DNA of 64,000 bases, taken from assembly GCF_014200495.1 (NCBI RefSeq), contig NZ_JACHBY010000001.1, positions 1,178,001 to 1,242,000 on the forward strand. Reading direction: 5' to 3'. This document shows positions 32,181 through 41,157 of the stretch, in pieces. The position numbers and the translations under genes were made by a program. The stretch comes from Mucilaginibacter geliditolerans. Its GTDB lineage: Bacteria; Bacteroidota; Bacteroidia; Sphingobacteriales; Sphingobacteriaceae. The notes below the pieces were generated by a model. It had not been told where the DNA came from. It made no database searches and saw only the letters and a program-made list of their open reading frames with translations. The number at the start of each line of letters is the position of its first letter. Position 1 is the stretch's first letter.

Positions 32181-32408
32181 TTATGGCTTCGATTTACGGG
32201 TGTTTCTCCTCGCGTATTCTTCAAACTGGCGTTCCATCGAACGGCGCGCAGCCTGTTTTTTCAGCCTTCTGTTCCACCCCAAAAAAAAGACCACCCATAT
32301 GCCGAACGCCAGCGAAAAGGCAGGCAAGGGGTTATTCATATTCGTGGCTGCAAAAAAGGCACCCACCGAAATGCAAATGGTAAGCATAAAATATAGGACC
32401 GTCTTCAT
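32181..32408 (-). CDS. Small two-segment membrane protein, copy 2
   Basis: The protein has 75 residues with two hydrophobic segments around an NNPLPAF turn, then a basic tail (NRRLKKQAARRSMERQFEEY). It is a paralogue of the product of 26849-27076. The longer plus-strand frames here are shadows. It lies about 60 bases upstream of nothing else on its strand and downstream of the PH-like gene at 32472, so it may be the last gene of that operon. Confidence 0.62.
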   Translation of the reverse strand: MKTVLYFMLTICISVGAFFAATNMNNPLPAFSLAFGIWVVFFLGWNRRLKKQAARRSMERQFEEYARRNTRKSKP

Positions 32409-32471
32409 CTTGTTTAGCGATTAAAAATAATAAAAGACAAACCGATTTTAAAGCATAGAGTCATTTTTTTG

Positions 32472-32945
32472 TCAATTAAGTACGTAAACACGGTTATTTT
32501 TTCGCGCTGCCGATACTCTCTCACGCAGCTGTTCCACGAGGTTTGATAAGGGTATACCACGCAGCCAAACCTGTGGGTTGATAGGGTCCATAGTAATCAA
32601 TTGTAAATCCATCAAATGAAGAACCTGTAACAGCGGAGACTGTTCCAAAACATAGGTTTTCACCTTAAATAATTCAATGGTATCTATCCGTTTAAAAAAC
32701 ATGCCACGACTCAATTGTAAGTATTCCGAAGTTAGCACGTACCTAATCCTTCGGATATACAAATAGCGGTAGATGGCAAACATTGCAGCAAGAACACTAA
32801 ACCAAATCATCACAGGCCAGTAATGCCAGGCAGCCCACATCAACGTTGCTGCTGCTAATAAGAAAGGGCTTGTCTTCGCGAAGGCAAACAATGTCGCCGG
32901 CCGGATCTCGATGACCGGCGACTGGACAAAAGCTGAATTTTCCAT
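32472..32945 (-). CDS. Membrane protein with bacterial PH-like domain (YdbS-type)
   Basis: Two hydrophobic segments (residues 28-45 and 46-62) are followed by RRIRYVLTSEYLQLSRGMFFKRIDTIELFKV and a beta-rich stretch ending in WLRGIPL. That is the usual layout of bPH_2 proteins. Length is 157 residues. Such domains bind lipids or proteins at the inner membrane. It starts 6 bases after the stop of the gene at 32952, so the two are co-transcribed. Confidence 0.72.
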   Translation of the reverse strand: MENSAFVQSPVIEIRPATLFAFAKTSPFLLAAATLMWAAWHYWPVMIWFSVLAAMFAIYRYLYIRRIRYVLTSEYLQLSRGMFFKRIDTIELFKVKTYVLEQSPLLQVLHLMDLQLITMDPINPQVWLRGIPLSNLVEQLRERVSAARKNNRVYVLN

Positions 32946-32951
32946 GGTTTT

Positions 32952-33578
32952 TTAATTTTTAAAGTTTTGTGCCTCCAGTTGCCTCAGCCAGCTGACATGC
33001 TGCCGGGGTTTGAGCGTTTTTACGTTGAAGCGAAAACCTGAAAGGCGCTCGAACCGGCTCAAACTAAAATCTTCACAGGCAATTTTAAAGCGGCGGTTCC
33101 TGAATTCGATTTCCAGGCATTCACCGGAGATGGAAACTTTTGCGCTATAGCCCTGCAATACCGACGCGATTTTCAAGTCAAAAATGTGGCCCAACAGGTC
33201 TTTAGGAAACAATAAGCTATACTTACAGCATTGTTTTTGTTTCCTGAGCATTAGTAATTGCTGCTCATCCAGGCTGTTCCCTATAGCTATAAATTGCAAA
33301 CCCTGATTAACGTTTGATAAGGCACTGTTGCAATTCAGCCATGCGATGGCGTCCATTGCCGAACCACAAATAATGATCCTCCTCACTGTACTATCGATCT
33401 CATCTCCCGAAATCCAATAATGGGTCGCGGTCGGGACGAGGTGGTAAGCAAGTCCGTATATTTCCGTCAGGCAGCCATAGCTAAAAATCAGGTTGCCGTT
33501 TTCATCACAGCGGCAAGCCGGAGCAAAAAACTGCTGTATTTCCGGGCGTATGCCCAGGCGGGTAAGATAAGCGTGCAT
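32952..33578 (-). CDS. Toprim-like accessory protein of the conjugative element
   Basis: The segment RRIIICGSAMDAIAWLNCN followed by LQFIAIGNSLDEQQ (about residues 70-105) resembles the Toprim fold of mobile-element primases, though the acidic DxD residues are not clear. The N-terminal 30 residues (ACRCDENGNLIFSYG) resemble the small domain that precedes Toprim in these proteins. It overlaps the DUF4099-type gene by one base. A role in DNA processing during transfer is inferred from context. Confidence 0.55.
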   Translation of the reverse strand: MHAYLTRLGIRPEIQQFFAPACRCDENGNLIFSYGCLTEIYGLAYHLVPTATHYWISGDEIDSTVRRIIICGSAMDAIAWLNCNSALSNVNQGLQFIAIGNSLDEQQLLMLRKQKQCCKYSLLFPKDLLGHIFDLKIASVLQGYSAKVSISGECLEIEFRNRRFKIACEDFSLSRFERLSGFRFNVKTLKPRQHVSWLRQLEAQNFKN

Positions 33579-34372
33579 TATCTTGAGCCTGAACGTGTAT
33601 AGGTACGGGAATACTGTTTATCAGGCTGTCGGGCGAAAGGTTCACCCCTCCGCTCCTGTTGTTCCAGGTTTTCCAGATCAGTGTAATAGTCCTTACTATA
33701 CACATCCGCATCTTCGTCATGCTGTTTTTTTCCAAAAAGGTAATTGAGGCCTTGGTATAGCACGAAAGACAGCCCGCCGTCGATGAGCACAGAAGCGATC
33801 AATGCCAGTTTATTTGAGCGGATGCCTTCCTGTTCGGTCGCGGAGAACTGGACGATGGTGCCGTCGCTCATTTCGACTTCCTTCCCTTTTCGGTACCGCT
33901 CTTTCTGATCCAGCGAAAGATACTCACCGTTGATACGGTCAGGAACCAAAATACGGGCCTCATCGATCACGATGAATTCTTTGGTTTCCTGGTCAAATTC
34001 AACAATTACATCCTTCGGGATACCCTCTTCGTCATACATGATTTTCTCGATATTGGGAACTTCGCCTTTCTCCAGCGACTCGGCTTCTTCTATGGAAAGG
34101 AAAGCCAGGTGTGGCGCCTGCTTATAGATGGGATGTACCAATAAACCCAATTCACCATTTCGCTGGGGTTTTACGGATAATTTGGCTTCCAATTCGGCGA
34201 TATGGTGCCCTTCATAGGATAAGTCAGATAGCTTCAAAATCTCAGTCCGCCTCCCGGAAAGCAGGGCTGAAATATTATCATTTGACATATGGATATCCTT
34301 GCCGCTGGCAAGACCTATCTTCCGAAGATCTTCTATGGGAAGATCCCGTTGTTCATACAATTGCTGTATCAT
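33578..34372 (-). CDS. DUF4099/DUF3945-type protein
   Basis: Residues 1-80 (QQLYEQRDLPIEDLRKIGLA and LLSGRRTEILKLSDL) match the DUF4099 plan. Residues 100-185 (LEKGEVPNIEKIMYDEEG and YLSLDQKERYRKGKEVEMSDG) match DUF3945, including the GT(I)VQFSAT segment. The C-terminal part has one hydrophobic helix (LALIASVLIDGGLSFVLYQG) and a charged tail. These domains recur in Bacteroidota conjugative elements without known activity. The start lies 12 bases after the ArdC-like gene. Confidence 0.75.
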   Translation of the reverse strand: MIQQLYEQRDLPIEDLRKIGLASGKDIHMSNDNISALLSGRRTEILKLSDLSYEGHHIAELEAKLSVKPQRNGELGLLVHPIYKQAPHLAFLSIEEAESLEKGEVPNIEKIMYDEEGIPKDVIVEFDQETKEFIVIDEARILVPDRINGEYLSLDQKERYRKGKEVEMSDGTIVQFSATEQEGIRSNKLALIASVLIDGGLSFVLYQGLNYLFGKKQHDEDADVYSKDYYTDLENLEQQERRGEPFARQPDKQYSRTYTRSGSR

Positions 34373-34384
34373 GTGTTATACTAT

Positions 34385-35575
34385 TTAACGTTTACGTGAA
34401 TGTGATGTCGTTGCTTCTTCGGAATGCGCCATTTCAAACTCCTGATCCTGCTGCTGACGCTCATCGATCTTTTCAGCAGGTTGCGGGTTATTTAACTGAT
34501 TGACCAGGGATTTATATAGCCCGTTGGTTGGCGTAATCTTGATCTTTTCGCTGGTAGTCATGTCTTCGATTTTAAAAGCGCCTTTACTTTGCTGCTGCAG
34601 AATTTTATAGGTGGTGCCATTATAACCGATCTCCATTCCTTCCGCCAGCTTAGCGGATTGTGCCTGCTTCGTATCCTGCTTTTGGCTGGCCTCTCTTTCG
34701 AAACCTATAACATAGTCTGCAATCTTCTGCGCGTCATTAGCGGCGTTAAACAATTCTTTGGGATCGTTGGTCAATATTTCCGCCCAATCTTTTGTTAGCG
34801 GGGCATGTTCCCCGAGATCATACGGCAGGTTCAGTTGGGTGCTCATCAAAATGGAGGCTATATTTGTACGCAGCTCCTCATGGGGCAATTGTTCGGATCC
34901 CGGCGTATCGACGATGGGACGGTCAAGCCTGGTTTCATGACCTGTCGCATGTGCCAAACAATGTAAAGCCGCGGCATAGAATAATTCCGGCCGTTCAAAT
35001 GTTTCCTTTGCCGGCATCTGGATGGTATCAGTGGCGCGGTCATAGCGTGTAACCCGGCCGGTATAATCGAACTTGATGCTACTGTTATTGATCATCGTCT
35101 CCGCACGTTCTATCGGCGTTTGGGCATTGGGCTTTACCGTGCCTGTTTTCAGGTTATTCAGGTCATTACCGTTAAATAAAAATGCCTGCACGGTTACCGG
35201 TTCATCCAGTTTGACACGCTCCATTTGTGGCCTGCCGTTTTCTTTCATAACCGGCTGGCCGTTTTCTGTTTTCTGGCGAAACTCGTTGTTAGAGCTGAAT
35301 TCAATCAGCACACCGTGCGCTCCTTTTTTTACGGGGGTCTTGTTGAAAGTCGCCTGGTCGTAAGACAGCCAGCGCGGATCACGGCGGTTTTGCATGAGCA
35401 GGACAAATGCTGCGGCACCGGAATAGCGTTGTTTGTTGCGCGCATTGATCGGCATGATAAATTGAGATGTCCCATCATCTTTCATGGGTTTGGTGAAGAT
35501 GGACCTGTTGTCGTTTAACAGGCCTGCCATTCTTTCGCCGACCTGGTCAGCGAGCGGTCTTGATTGTTCGTTCAT
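34385..35575 (-). CDS. ArdC-like antirestriction protein with altered metallopeptidase motif
   Basis: The N-terminal domain (residues 5-150) is the ArdC ssDNA-binding type: RYSGAAAFVLLMQNRRDPRWLSYDQA and VKKGAHGVLIEF. The second domain (residues 155-285) is of the zincin-like polyvalent type, with LHCLAHATGHETRLDR at 204-219. In most relatives this reads HExxH; here the glutamate is a cysteine (H205-C206-L-A-H209), so proteolysis may be lost. The C-terminal 100 residues form a small beta domain and a charged tail. ArdC protects incoming single-stranded DNA from restriction. Confidence 0.78.
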   Translation of the reverse strand: MNEQSRPLADQVGERMAGLLNDNRSIFTKPMKDDGTSQFIMPINARNKQRYSGAAAFVLLMQNRRDPRWLSYDQATFNKTPVKKGAHGVLIEFSSNNEFRQKTENGQPVMKENGRPQMERVKLDEPVTVQAFLFNGNDLNNLKTGTVKPNAQTPIERAETMINNSSIKFDYTGRVTRYDRATDTIQMPAKETFERPELFYAAALHCLAHATGHETRLDRPIVDTPGSEQLPHEELRTNIASILMSTQLNLPYDLGEHAPLTKDWAEILTNDPKELFNAANDAQKIADYVIGFEREASQKQDTKQAQSAKLAEGMEIGYNGTTYKILQQQSKGAFKIEDMTTSEKIKITPTNGLYKSLVNQLNNPQPAEKIDERQQQDQEFEMAHSEEATTSHSRKR

Positions 35576-35588
35576 ATTGATTCTACTT

Positions 35589-36050
35589 TTAATGGTTACT
35601 TATTTTTTCAGCGGCTGTGAGGAATGTCAAGGGGTCGATGTAGCGGTGAAAAAATTGCACCGCAAAATGCAGGTGCTCGCCTGTCACCCGGCCGCTTGAA
35701 CCGGTTACACCCATGGGGCTACCTGTAGCCAGGCTATCGCCTATGCAGACAAAACATTGGGAAAGGTGCCCGTAGGTAATTGTAAATGGGCCGCTGCTAA
35801 TCCTGATAAAGATGCCGAGAAACAGATTGTACCCGGCATTTTCAACCCGTCCGTCAAGGACAGCTAAGACAGTATCGCTACGCGCCCGCAGGTCTATTCC
35901 ATAGTGGAAGCCATATGATCCGGTCACCGGATGGACGCGGTTACCGAAGCCGGAGGTGATAAACAGATGCCTTAACGGCAAGCCGACCTGCGCATACACC
36001 GGGCTGGCACGCAATAAGACAGTCAGTGCCAGGAACCGGATCATTCGCAT
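35589..36050 (-). CDS. Secreted M23 family metallopeptidase
   Basis: A signal peptide (residues 1-20, ending PVYAQ) precedes an M23 domain: SGFGNRVHPVTG, FHYGIDLRA with the HxxxD zinc ligands, and GEHLHFAVQF with the HxH motif. At 153 residues it is a minimal catalytic domain. It should cut peptidoglycan cross-links, probably to let the transfer apparatus pass the cell wall. It lies 2 bases after the coupling protein gene in the transfer operon. Confidence 0.88.
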   Translation of the reverse strand: MRMIRFLALTVLLRASPVYAQVGLPLRHLFITSGFGNRVHPVTGSYGFHYGIDLRARSDTVLAVLDGRVENAGYNLFLGIFIRISSGPFTITYGHLSQCFVCIGDSLATGSPMGVTGSSGRVTGEHLHFAVQFFHRYIDPLTFLTAAEKISNH

Positions 36051-36052
36051 AT

Positions 36053-38080
36053 TTATTTCTTCTTTTGGTTATTTCGATTATTCGACTGCGTGGTAGCAGC
36101 TGCAGGTGTTGCCGGCGTTGGTATGCGAAACTTTTTAACGATTGCTTCCACTTCATCATTGATCCGGTTAAAGTTCGCCCGCAGTATTTCCTCTTTCCTA
36201 TCCCCGAAATGGTAATAAACAGGGAGGTCACGATAATTCGCCTCTTCGAAGGCGATGGCTTTGGCGTCGAGATTGATGCGGCAGTTTATAGCAGAGGTTT
36301 CGAATTTCCCGGTATAAGTTTCCTGTACGTCGGCTGCGATCAGGCCGACCATTTCGCCGGTATTCAGCGCTGCCATTTTACCGGCAGGTATCAGGGCTTC
36401 GAGTTTTTCCTGTAAGGAAGTGGATGTTTTGTTACGGTCAATGGACAGGCTTTCACCGATCTGCTTTGATTTACCGAACAGGCGTTCCAGCCAATCGAGA
36501 GTTTCTTTGTTACGGATCGAGCCCGCCAGCACATTGCCCACGACCGAAGTAATGGTCGCCGCTGTTTCTTTGCCATACTGCTGGTTAAACTGCGGCAATT
36601 CCTGCAAACCCATCAATATAGCGACCTTATTTGACCGCGCTACGGCGATAAGGTTTTCAATTTTATGCGTGTATAATGTGGGTATTTCATCAATGATCAA
36701 TGCGGACGGCAGGTTGCCTTTGTTATTGATCAGTTTGGTCAGGCGGTTGACGACGACGGAATAACAGGCAGAATTGATATTTTGTGTATTGGGATCGTTC
36801 GCGATGACTAAAATACCCGGCGCCTGGGGATCGGATATTTTGAGATTAAAATCGTCGCCTGAAAACACCCAGAAGGTCTCCTTCGTCGCGAGCCTGCTGA
36901 TAAAGATCTTCAGGGTGCCTACCTGCCCTTCCAACTGGTCGAAAGCTTTCGCGAGAAAAGCACTTTTAAAGGGCGATAATAGCGAGACCAGTTCCGGTTC
37001 GGAAAAGAGCGTATTGAAGATATCCTCATAGGAATGGTTAAGGAAAGATAAAACATGCGGGTAGCTGGAATATTTCCCGTCCTGGTGGCGGCTGAAAAAA
37101 TAAATACAGGCCGACAGAAAATTAATGGCGGACTGCGTAAAAAACTGGTCGCTTCCGCCGGATTTATCACCTTTCTTCATCGCTTCAACTAAACCCTCAG
37201 AAGCTTCGGACGCATCCGCCAGTGTCTTTAGGTAGTCGCTCCTCCAGGGGTTAATTCGCCTGCTTTTTTCCGGCTCGGTCAGGTTGATCACATGAAACTG
37301 GTGCTTTTGGCACCTGCCGTGCTGTTTAGCGAGCAGGTAATGGTAATAAGCGATCTTGCCTAAGTCCGGGAATTTGTAATCATAAATGCAGGAACAAAAT
37401 TCTTTGGCAATCAGCTGGCGGATAAATGGATTAACCACTCCGAACGATTTGCCCGAACCGGGCGTACCGATCAGAATAGTGCCGCGAAAGGGATTGACAA
37501 TATTGATGTAACCATTCCAAACTTTCTGTTTGTAATAGAACTGCATCGGTATGTTCACGGAATATGGCGTGTCGATCCGGCTGACCTGTTGCATAAAACT
37601 TTCGCCTTCGACATTCCACTTGTCTTTCCCCAGGCCCGAACGGATCATTTTGGAGATGTTATCCATCGAGGTGCTTAGTAAAATAGCCCCTGCCAATGAG
37701 CCAATAATGTAAAGGAGGTTGTACGAGGTCGTATAATCCAATACAAGTGAAGCAGGCCTGTTACAGCAAATCATACTGCCAAAAAATAATAGCAGTCCTA
37801 TAACCAGCGGATAAAGGATGTGCCGGTTAGGCTTAAGTTCCGTGTTTTTCTTCGCCAGGGTACCAATGCTGACGATGCAAATCAGCAACAATGTCGACAA
37901 TTTGCTGTACAGCAAATTGTGATAAATAACAAGGTGGCTCATCTTTACCAGCGGGGCATGAAAAAAGCCCCAGAACGGGGCCGCTTTGTAAACAAAAACC
38001 GCCGCTTCGAGGGCGACGGAGCTATAAATGCAACATTGCATAAAGCCATGAAGGCGCTGCTGCTCACGGGTTTCTTCCAT
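36053..38080 (-). CDS. Type IV coupling protein (TraG/VirD4 family; MobC-like of Bacteroidota)
   Basis: Three to four membrane segments lie within residues 15-140. Walker A is GTPGSGKS (205-212) and Walker B is ALIIDEIPTLY near residue 455. Between them is the all-alpha segment typical of VirD4-type ATPases. The protein docks the relaxase-DNA complex onto the secretion channel and drives DNA export. The last 20 residues are Asn/Lys/Ala-rich. The TraN gene ends 40 bases upstream. Length of 675 residues is normal for the family. Confidence 0.9.
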   Translation of the reverse strand: MEETREQQRLHGFMQCCIYSSVALEAAVFVYKAAPFWGFFHAPLVKMSHLVIYHNLLYSKLSTLLLICIVSIGTLAKKNTELKPNRHILYPLVIGLLLFFGSMICCNRPASLVLDYTTSYNLLYIIGSLAGAILLSTSMDNISKMIRSGLGKDKWNVEGESFMQQVSRIDTPYSVNIPMQFYYKQKVWNGYINIVNPFRGTILIGTPGSGKSFGVVNPFIRQLIAKEFCSCIYDYKFPDLGKIAYYHYLLAKQHGRCQKHQFHVINLTEPEKSRRINPWRSDYLKTLADASEASEGLVEAMKKGDKSGGSDQFFTQSAINFLSACIYFFSRHQDGKYSSYPHVLSFLNHSYEDIFNTLFSEPELVSLLSPFKSAFLAKAFDQLEGQVGTLKIFISRLATKETFWVFSGDDFNLKISDPQAPGILVIANDPNTQNINSACYSVVVNRLTKLINNKGNLPSALIIDEIPTLYTHKIENLIAVARSNKVAILMGLQELPQFNQQYGKETAATITSVVGNVLAGSIRNKETLDWLERLFGKSKQIGESLSIDRNKTSTSLQEKLEALIPAGKMAALNTGEMVGLIAADVQETYTGKFETSAINCRINLDAKAIAFEEANYRDLPVYYHFGDRKEEILRANFNRINDEVEAIVKKFRIPTPATPAAATTQSNNRNNQKKK

Positions 38081-38120
38081 AAATTACTTGCTTATTGGCT
38101 GGACAAATAGGTTTTGCTGC

Positions 38121-38966
38121 TTAGTATAGTGGAATAATATCTGCCGCCAAAACATCCTTATAGGGTATTGAAAGGCTGACCACACGGCCCGATAGTTGTT
38201 TTTCATTGAGTTCAATTTGCAGTACTTTGTTGCCGGGAAAACTGAACTTTTTAAATACGAAGATGTTCCGGTAATGATGTGCGAAGCTTTCCGCGTTAAA
38301 CAGGACAAATTCAGGTTTGATCTCAACCGATTGAACCGTCGTAGCTTTGGTTACTTTGCGGTCATCAATCTTGAATCGGAACTCGTCGATATCGTAAGCC
38401 AGTTTAGAACGGTTATCATAGCTGATATCTAAAAATAAATAGTCACCGGCGGCGTAAATATGGTTGAGCCTGGCCCGCATATCATAGGCTTTTACCTGCT
38501 CAAGATTTTGCTCCGGCCTCCTGCAAAATAGTTCCATCGCTATTTTTTTCAGTTCCGGTTGCGACAGGCCGATCCCGATATCCAAAGGTCTGGTTTCCGA
38601 CGGGCTGATCTCTATTTCGGATTGCACCGCTCCCCCGTTTGACGGTGAGTATTCGATGTGGTATTGCGCTAAAAATTTTTCGCCGGCAATGGTCACTACA
38701 GCATCGCGGCAGTAGCCTTTGAGGGAATCGGTACGATAGCGAATACGCAATACATTTTTTACCGGCAGATCGCCGACAATGTCTTTTGATGAGATGTCTA
38801 CGTATTGTATGGGTTCCGGCGATATAAAATGTAAAGAAAGACTGTCCGGCAGATACACTACGGGCAGTTCCGTCATCTTTAGACCGTTAGGAACGGTTAC
38901 TTTTTGGGCAAAAGCATTTAGGGACGTTACACAAGTAACAGCAATGGCAAAAATTAAAGATTTCAT
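38121..38966 (-). CDS. traN: Conjugative transposon protein TraN (DUF4138)
   Basis: A signal peptide (residues 1-20, ending NAFAQ) is followed by the DUF4138 beta-rich domain: LHFISPEPIQYVDISSKDIVG, RIRYRTDSLKGYCRDAVVTI, and LFLDISYDNRSKLAYDIDEF with RNIFVFKKFSFPGNK near the end. TraN is an outer-membrane-associated part of the Bacteroidetes transfer channel, analogous to VirB9. Its start overlaps the TraM stop by one base, so translation is coupled. Confidence 0.9.
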   Translation of the reverse strand: MKSLIFAIAVTCVTSLNAFAQKVTVPNGLKMTELPVVYLPDSLSLHFISPEPIQYVDISSKDIVGDLPVKNVLRIRYRTDSLKGYCRDAVVTIAGEKFLAQYHIEYSPSNGGAVQSEIEISPSETRPLDIGIGLSQPELKKIAMELFCRRPEQNLEQVKAYDMRARLNHIYAAGDYLFLDISYDNRSKLAYDIDEFRFKIDDRKVTKATTVQSVEIKPEFVLFNAESFAHHYRNIFVFKKFSFPGNKVLQIELNEKQLSGRVVSLSIPYKDVLAADIIPLY

Positions 38967-40123
38967 TATTGATTTAAGTTTTTGGTGTCGATTAAATAGA
39001 CGTAGGAATTGTATTTGACTCTGGCCTTATTCTTTCGGATGGCCGAGGCAATAGCCGAAGAGGTGGATTCAAAGACTTTGTCAGCCGTGCTCATCAGGAA
39101 CTGGCTGCCGGTGGAAGTACCGTTATCGATACTTACCCCTTGTATGGTATTGGTGCCCAGGTCTTTGGTGAAATCCCGGAACTGTGAATCAGGCACATAC
39201 AAGCCGGGTAGTCCGTCCTGGTCGTAAACAGCCAGCTTCACGGGCAGTAGTTGGCCATTGATCAATATGGATTTAATGGTCATTGTCACCCGCTGGCCGG
39301 AAAATCCGTCAATGAGCGCGTACATATAACTATCCTTTGGGATCATTATACTACCCGCCATAACGGGTTCCAAAAGGCGCAGGCGGATGCGCGAACCTGC
39401 ATAGCCGGTCACATTTTCATCAATTACCGCGGTAATGAACTGCTGTTGCGCCTGTGGGCGCACCGTATTAAAATCTGCCGGGATTTGGTTTACTTTTACG
39501 ACCGACAGCGTTTTATCATCGGCCTTTTTTGCCTCCACTTTCATTTTGGCATCCTGCTGCTGCTTTTGCCATGCCGGATCACTGGCTTTACGGAGACTGT
39601 CCATATAAGCAATCTGCTTTTTAAAGACGTCCATCGGGTCCTGGCCACCGGTCGCAGTACCCTGCCCGGCGGGATTTGAAGACCTTTTTTGCCGGCCCGC
39701 TACCTGGTTCAAAGCATCCGCCAATTGGCGGTCGCGCGGATCGGCTGTACTTTGATAAACCCTTCGGCTGGAGCCGAATCGTCTTTTCATAACACTGTCT
39801 ACTGAATCTAACTGGCGTTGCTGTGCCGCCGTCGAATTCAGCCCGCTGTTTGGGCCAGCAGAAGTTTCAGGAGTTATCGGCGTAACGGCGGTAGCGCCAT
39901 CCACGTCTTTGTAGCGGTCGCGGTAAGCGTCCAGCTTGTCTTCCAAACTGCGCTTCTTTACATCCTGCGAAACATCCGCGACGGTGCCATTGAAACCGGA
40001 TTGCTGTTTGACTATTTTCTTGTTTTTCGATGCACTGCTATGGTACACATAAAAAAACAGGCAAATAAACGGCAATGCGACCAGTGGCAGGATATATTTC
40101 GGTTGCTTAAAATTGATCTTCAT
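38966..40123 (-). CDS. traM: Conjugative transposon protein TraM
   Basis: A membrane segment near the N-terminus (ILPLVALPFICLFFYVYHSS) is followed by a Gln/Ser/Lys-rich linker of about 170 residues. The C-terminal domain has AVIDENVTGYAGSRIRLRLLEP and IPKDSYMYALIDGFSGQRV, then LGTNTIQGVSIDNG. This is the VirB10-like arrangement of TraM, spanning from inner membrane to outer membrane complex. It overlaps the preceding gene by 4 bases and TraN by one base. Confidence 0.9.
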   Translation of the reverse strand: MKINFKQPKYILPLVALPFICLFFYVYHSSASKNKKIVKQQSGFNGTVADVSQDVKKRSLEDKLDAYRDRYKDVDGATAVTPITPETSAGPNSGLNSTAAQQRQLDSVDSVMKRRFGSSRRVYQSTADPRDRQLADALNQVAGRQKRSSNPAGQGTATGGQDPMDVFKKQIAYMDSLRKASDPAWQKQQQDAKMKVEAKKADDKTLSVVKVNQIPADFNTVRPQAQQQFITAVIDENVTGYAGSRIRLRLLEPVMAGSIMIPKDSYMYALIDGFSGQRVTMTIKSILINGQLLPVKLAVYDQDGLPGLYVPDSQFRDFTKDLGTNTIQGVSIDNGTSTGSQFLMSTADKVFESTSSAIASAIRKNKARVKYNSYVYLIDTKNLNQ

Positions 40124-40548
40124 TTTCGTTGATTAAATTTTCTGTTAAGTTGCTGAAACCTGTCCAAAGCCTTTTCCAATGCCAGGCTATCGGCTGAGTT
40201 GAGCTGTTTTTTTGCTGAAAGGCTGTCGATAGCTTGTTTCAGCCGCATCATTTCCTGAAGGGCTTCACCGGTCGCCAGCAGCTGATCCATCCCGGTGCTT
40301 ACAGGCCCAGCGATACGGACCGGCTTTTGCACATGTTCATTATTCGGACGTTGCCTAAACACGGTAAAGGCAAGGATGGCTGATAGTAGAATACTGATCA
40401 CCATAAGACTGAAGACCATCTTCGGATGTCGTGATAATAGGTATTTTACACCTGTCCCGGCCTTGCTGACATAGGGTTTGAACTCCCGTTTCATTTCAGT
40501 GAATACGGTGGCATTTGGGTCACGGTCAGAGCGTATTTTTCGGAACAT
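40120..40548 (-). CDS. TraL-position single-pass membrane protein
   Basis: A basic N-terminal region (residues 1-40), one membrane segment (MVFSLMVISILLSAILAFTVF, split at about 45-65) and a helical C-terminus with heptad-like repeats (LQEMMRLKQAIDSLSAKK). In Bacteroidetes elements the gene between traK and traM is traL, a small membrane protein. The 142 residues here exceed the usual 100 or so, and I see no clear DUF3989 match, so I name it by position only. It overlaps traK by 23 bases and traM by 4 bases. Confidence 0.7.
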   Translation of the reverse strand: MFRKIRSDRDPNATVFTEMKREFKPYVSKAGTGVKYLLSRHPKMVFSLMVISILLSAILAFTVFRQRPNNEHVQKPVRIAGPVSTGMDQLLATGEALQEMMRLKQAIDSLSAKKQLNSADSLALEKALDRFQQLNRKFNQRK

Positions 40549-41140
40549 TGGACAAGTCTTTGTTTTCGATTGTTTTCCAATTGGTTATCAGAACGCCATT
40601 ACAGTTGTTATCACTGGATTTGATGTCTTCGAGGTAACCCTCTGTTATCAGCGACCTGATCACTGTTGAGCTTCGCCGGTCAATCCTTAGTTTCCCGTAA
40701 TAGCGGAAATATTTGCGGCGCATATCCAGCGAGATAGAATCCATGGTCAGGGTGAGCACTGAACTGGAGGAAAGTATGGAATTGAAATAGCCATTCTCCT
40801 TCAGGGTATTGTATTGCTCAACGCCGGATTCGTCGATGAGGTACATCGCCTGTTTCATTTGGTATTCAATGTATTTATCATCGGGTGTCAGCGAGAAAAA
40901 CAAGGCATGAAAAAGCGCGATGGTACCCCTATACTGTTGCGGCCGGTGAAGTGAAAGATCCGTCTCCTTAGCCGAGAGCGCCATATTATTATCCAGCAGG
41001 TAAATGACCTTCCGTGAGTCTGAAACCTGCCGGGAGGCAAATGCCAGCGCTGCCACTGCGATAATAACAGCGGTCAAAAAGCTGCCAAATGCGATAAAGG
41101 TTGACAGCCGGATTTTGGCTTCAATATTTTTAATAAGCAT
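40526..41140 (-). CDS. traK: Conjugative transposon protein TraK (VirB8-like)
   Basis: One N-terminal membrane segment (FLTAVIIAVAALAFASR) precedes SDSRKVIYLLDNNMALSAK, then RPQQYRGTIALFHALFFSLTPDD and a periplasmic NTF2-like domain with YFRYYGKLRIDRRSS. This is the signature plan of TraK in Bacteroidetes conjugative transposons, an inner-membrane platform protein comparable to VirB8. It lies 17 bases after TraJ. Confidence 0.9.
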   Translation of the reverse strand: MLIKNIEAKIRLSTFIAFGSFLTAVIIAVAALAFASRQVSDSRKVIYLLDNNMALSAKETDLSLHRPQQYRGTIALFHALFFSLTPDDKYIEYQMKQAMYLIDESGVEQYNTLKENGYFNSILSSSSVLTLTMDSISLDMRRKYFRYYGKLRIDRRSSTVIRSLITEGYLEDIKSSDNNCNGVLITNWKTIENKDLSNVPKNTL

Positions 41141-41157
41141 AATAAAAAGGGTTATGA

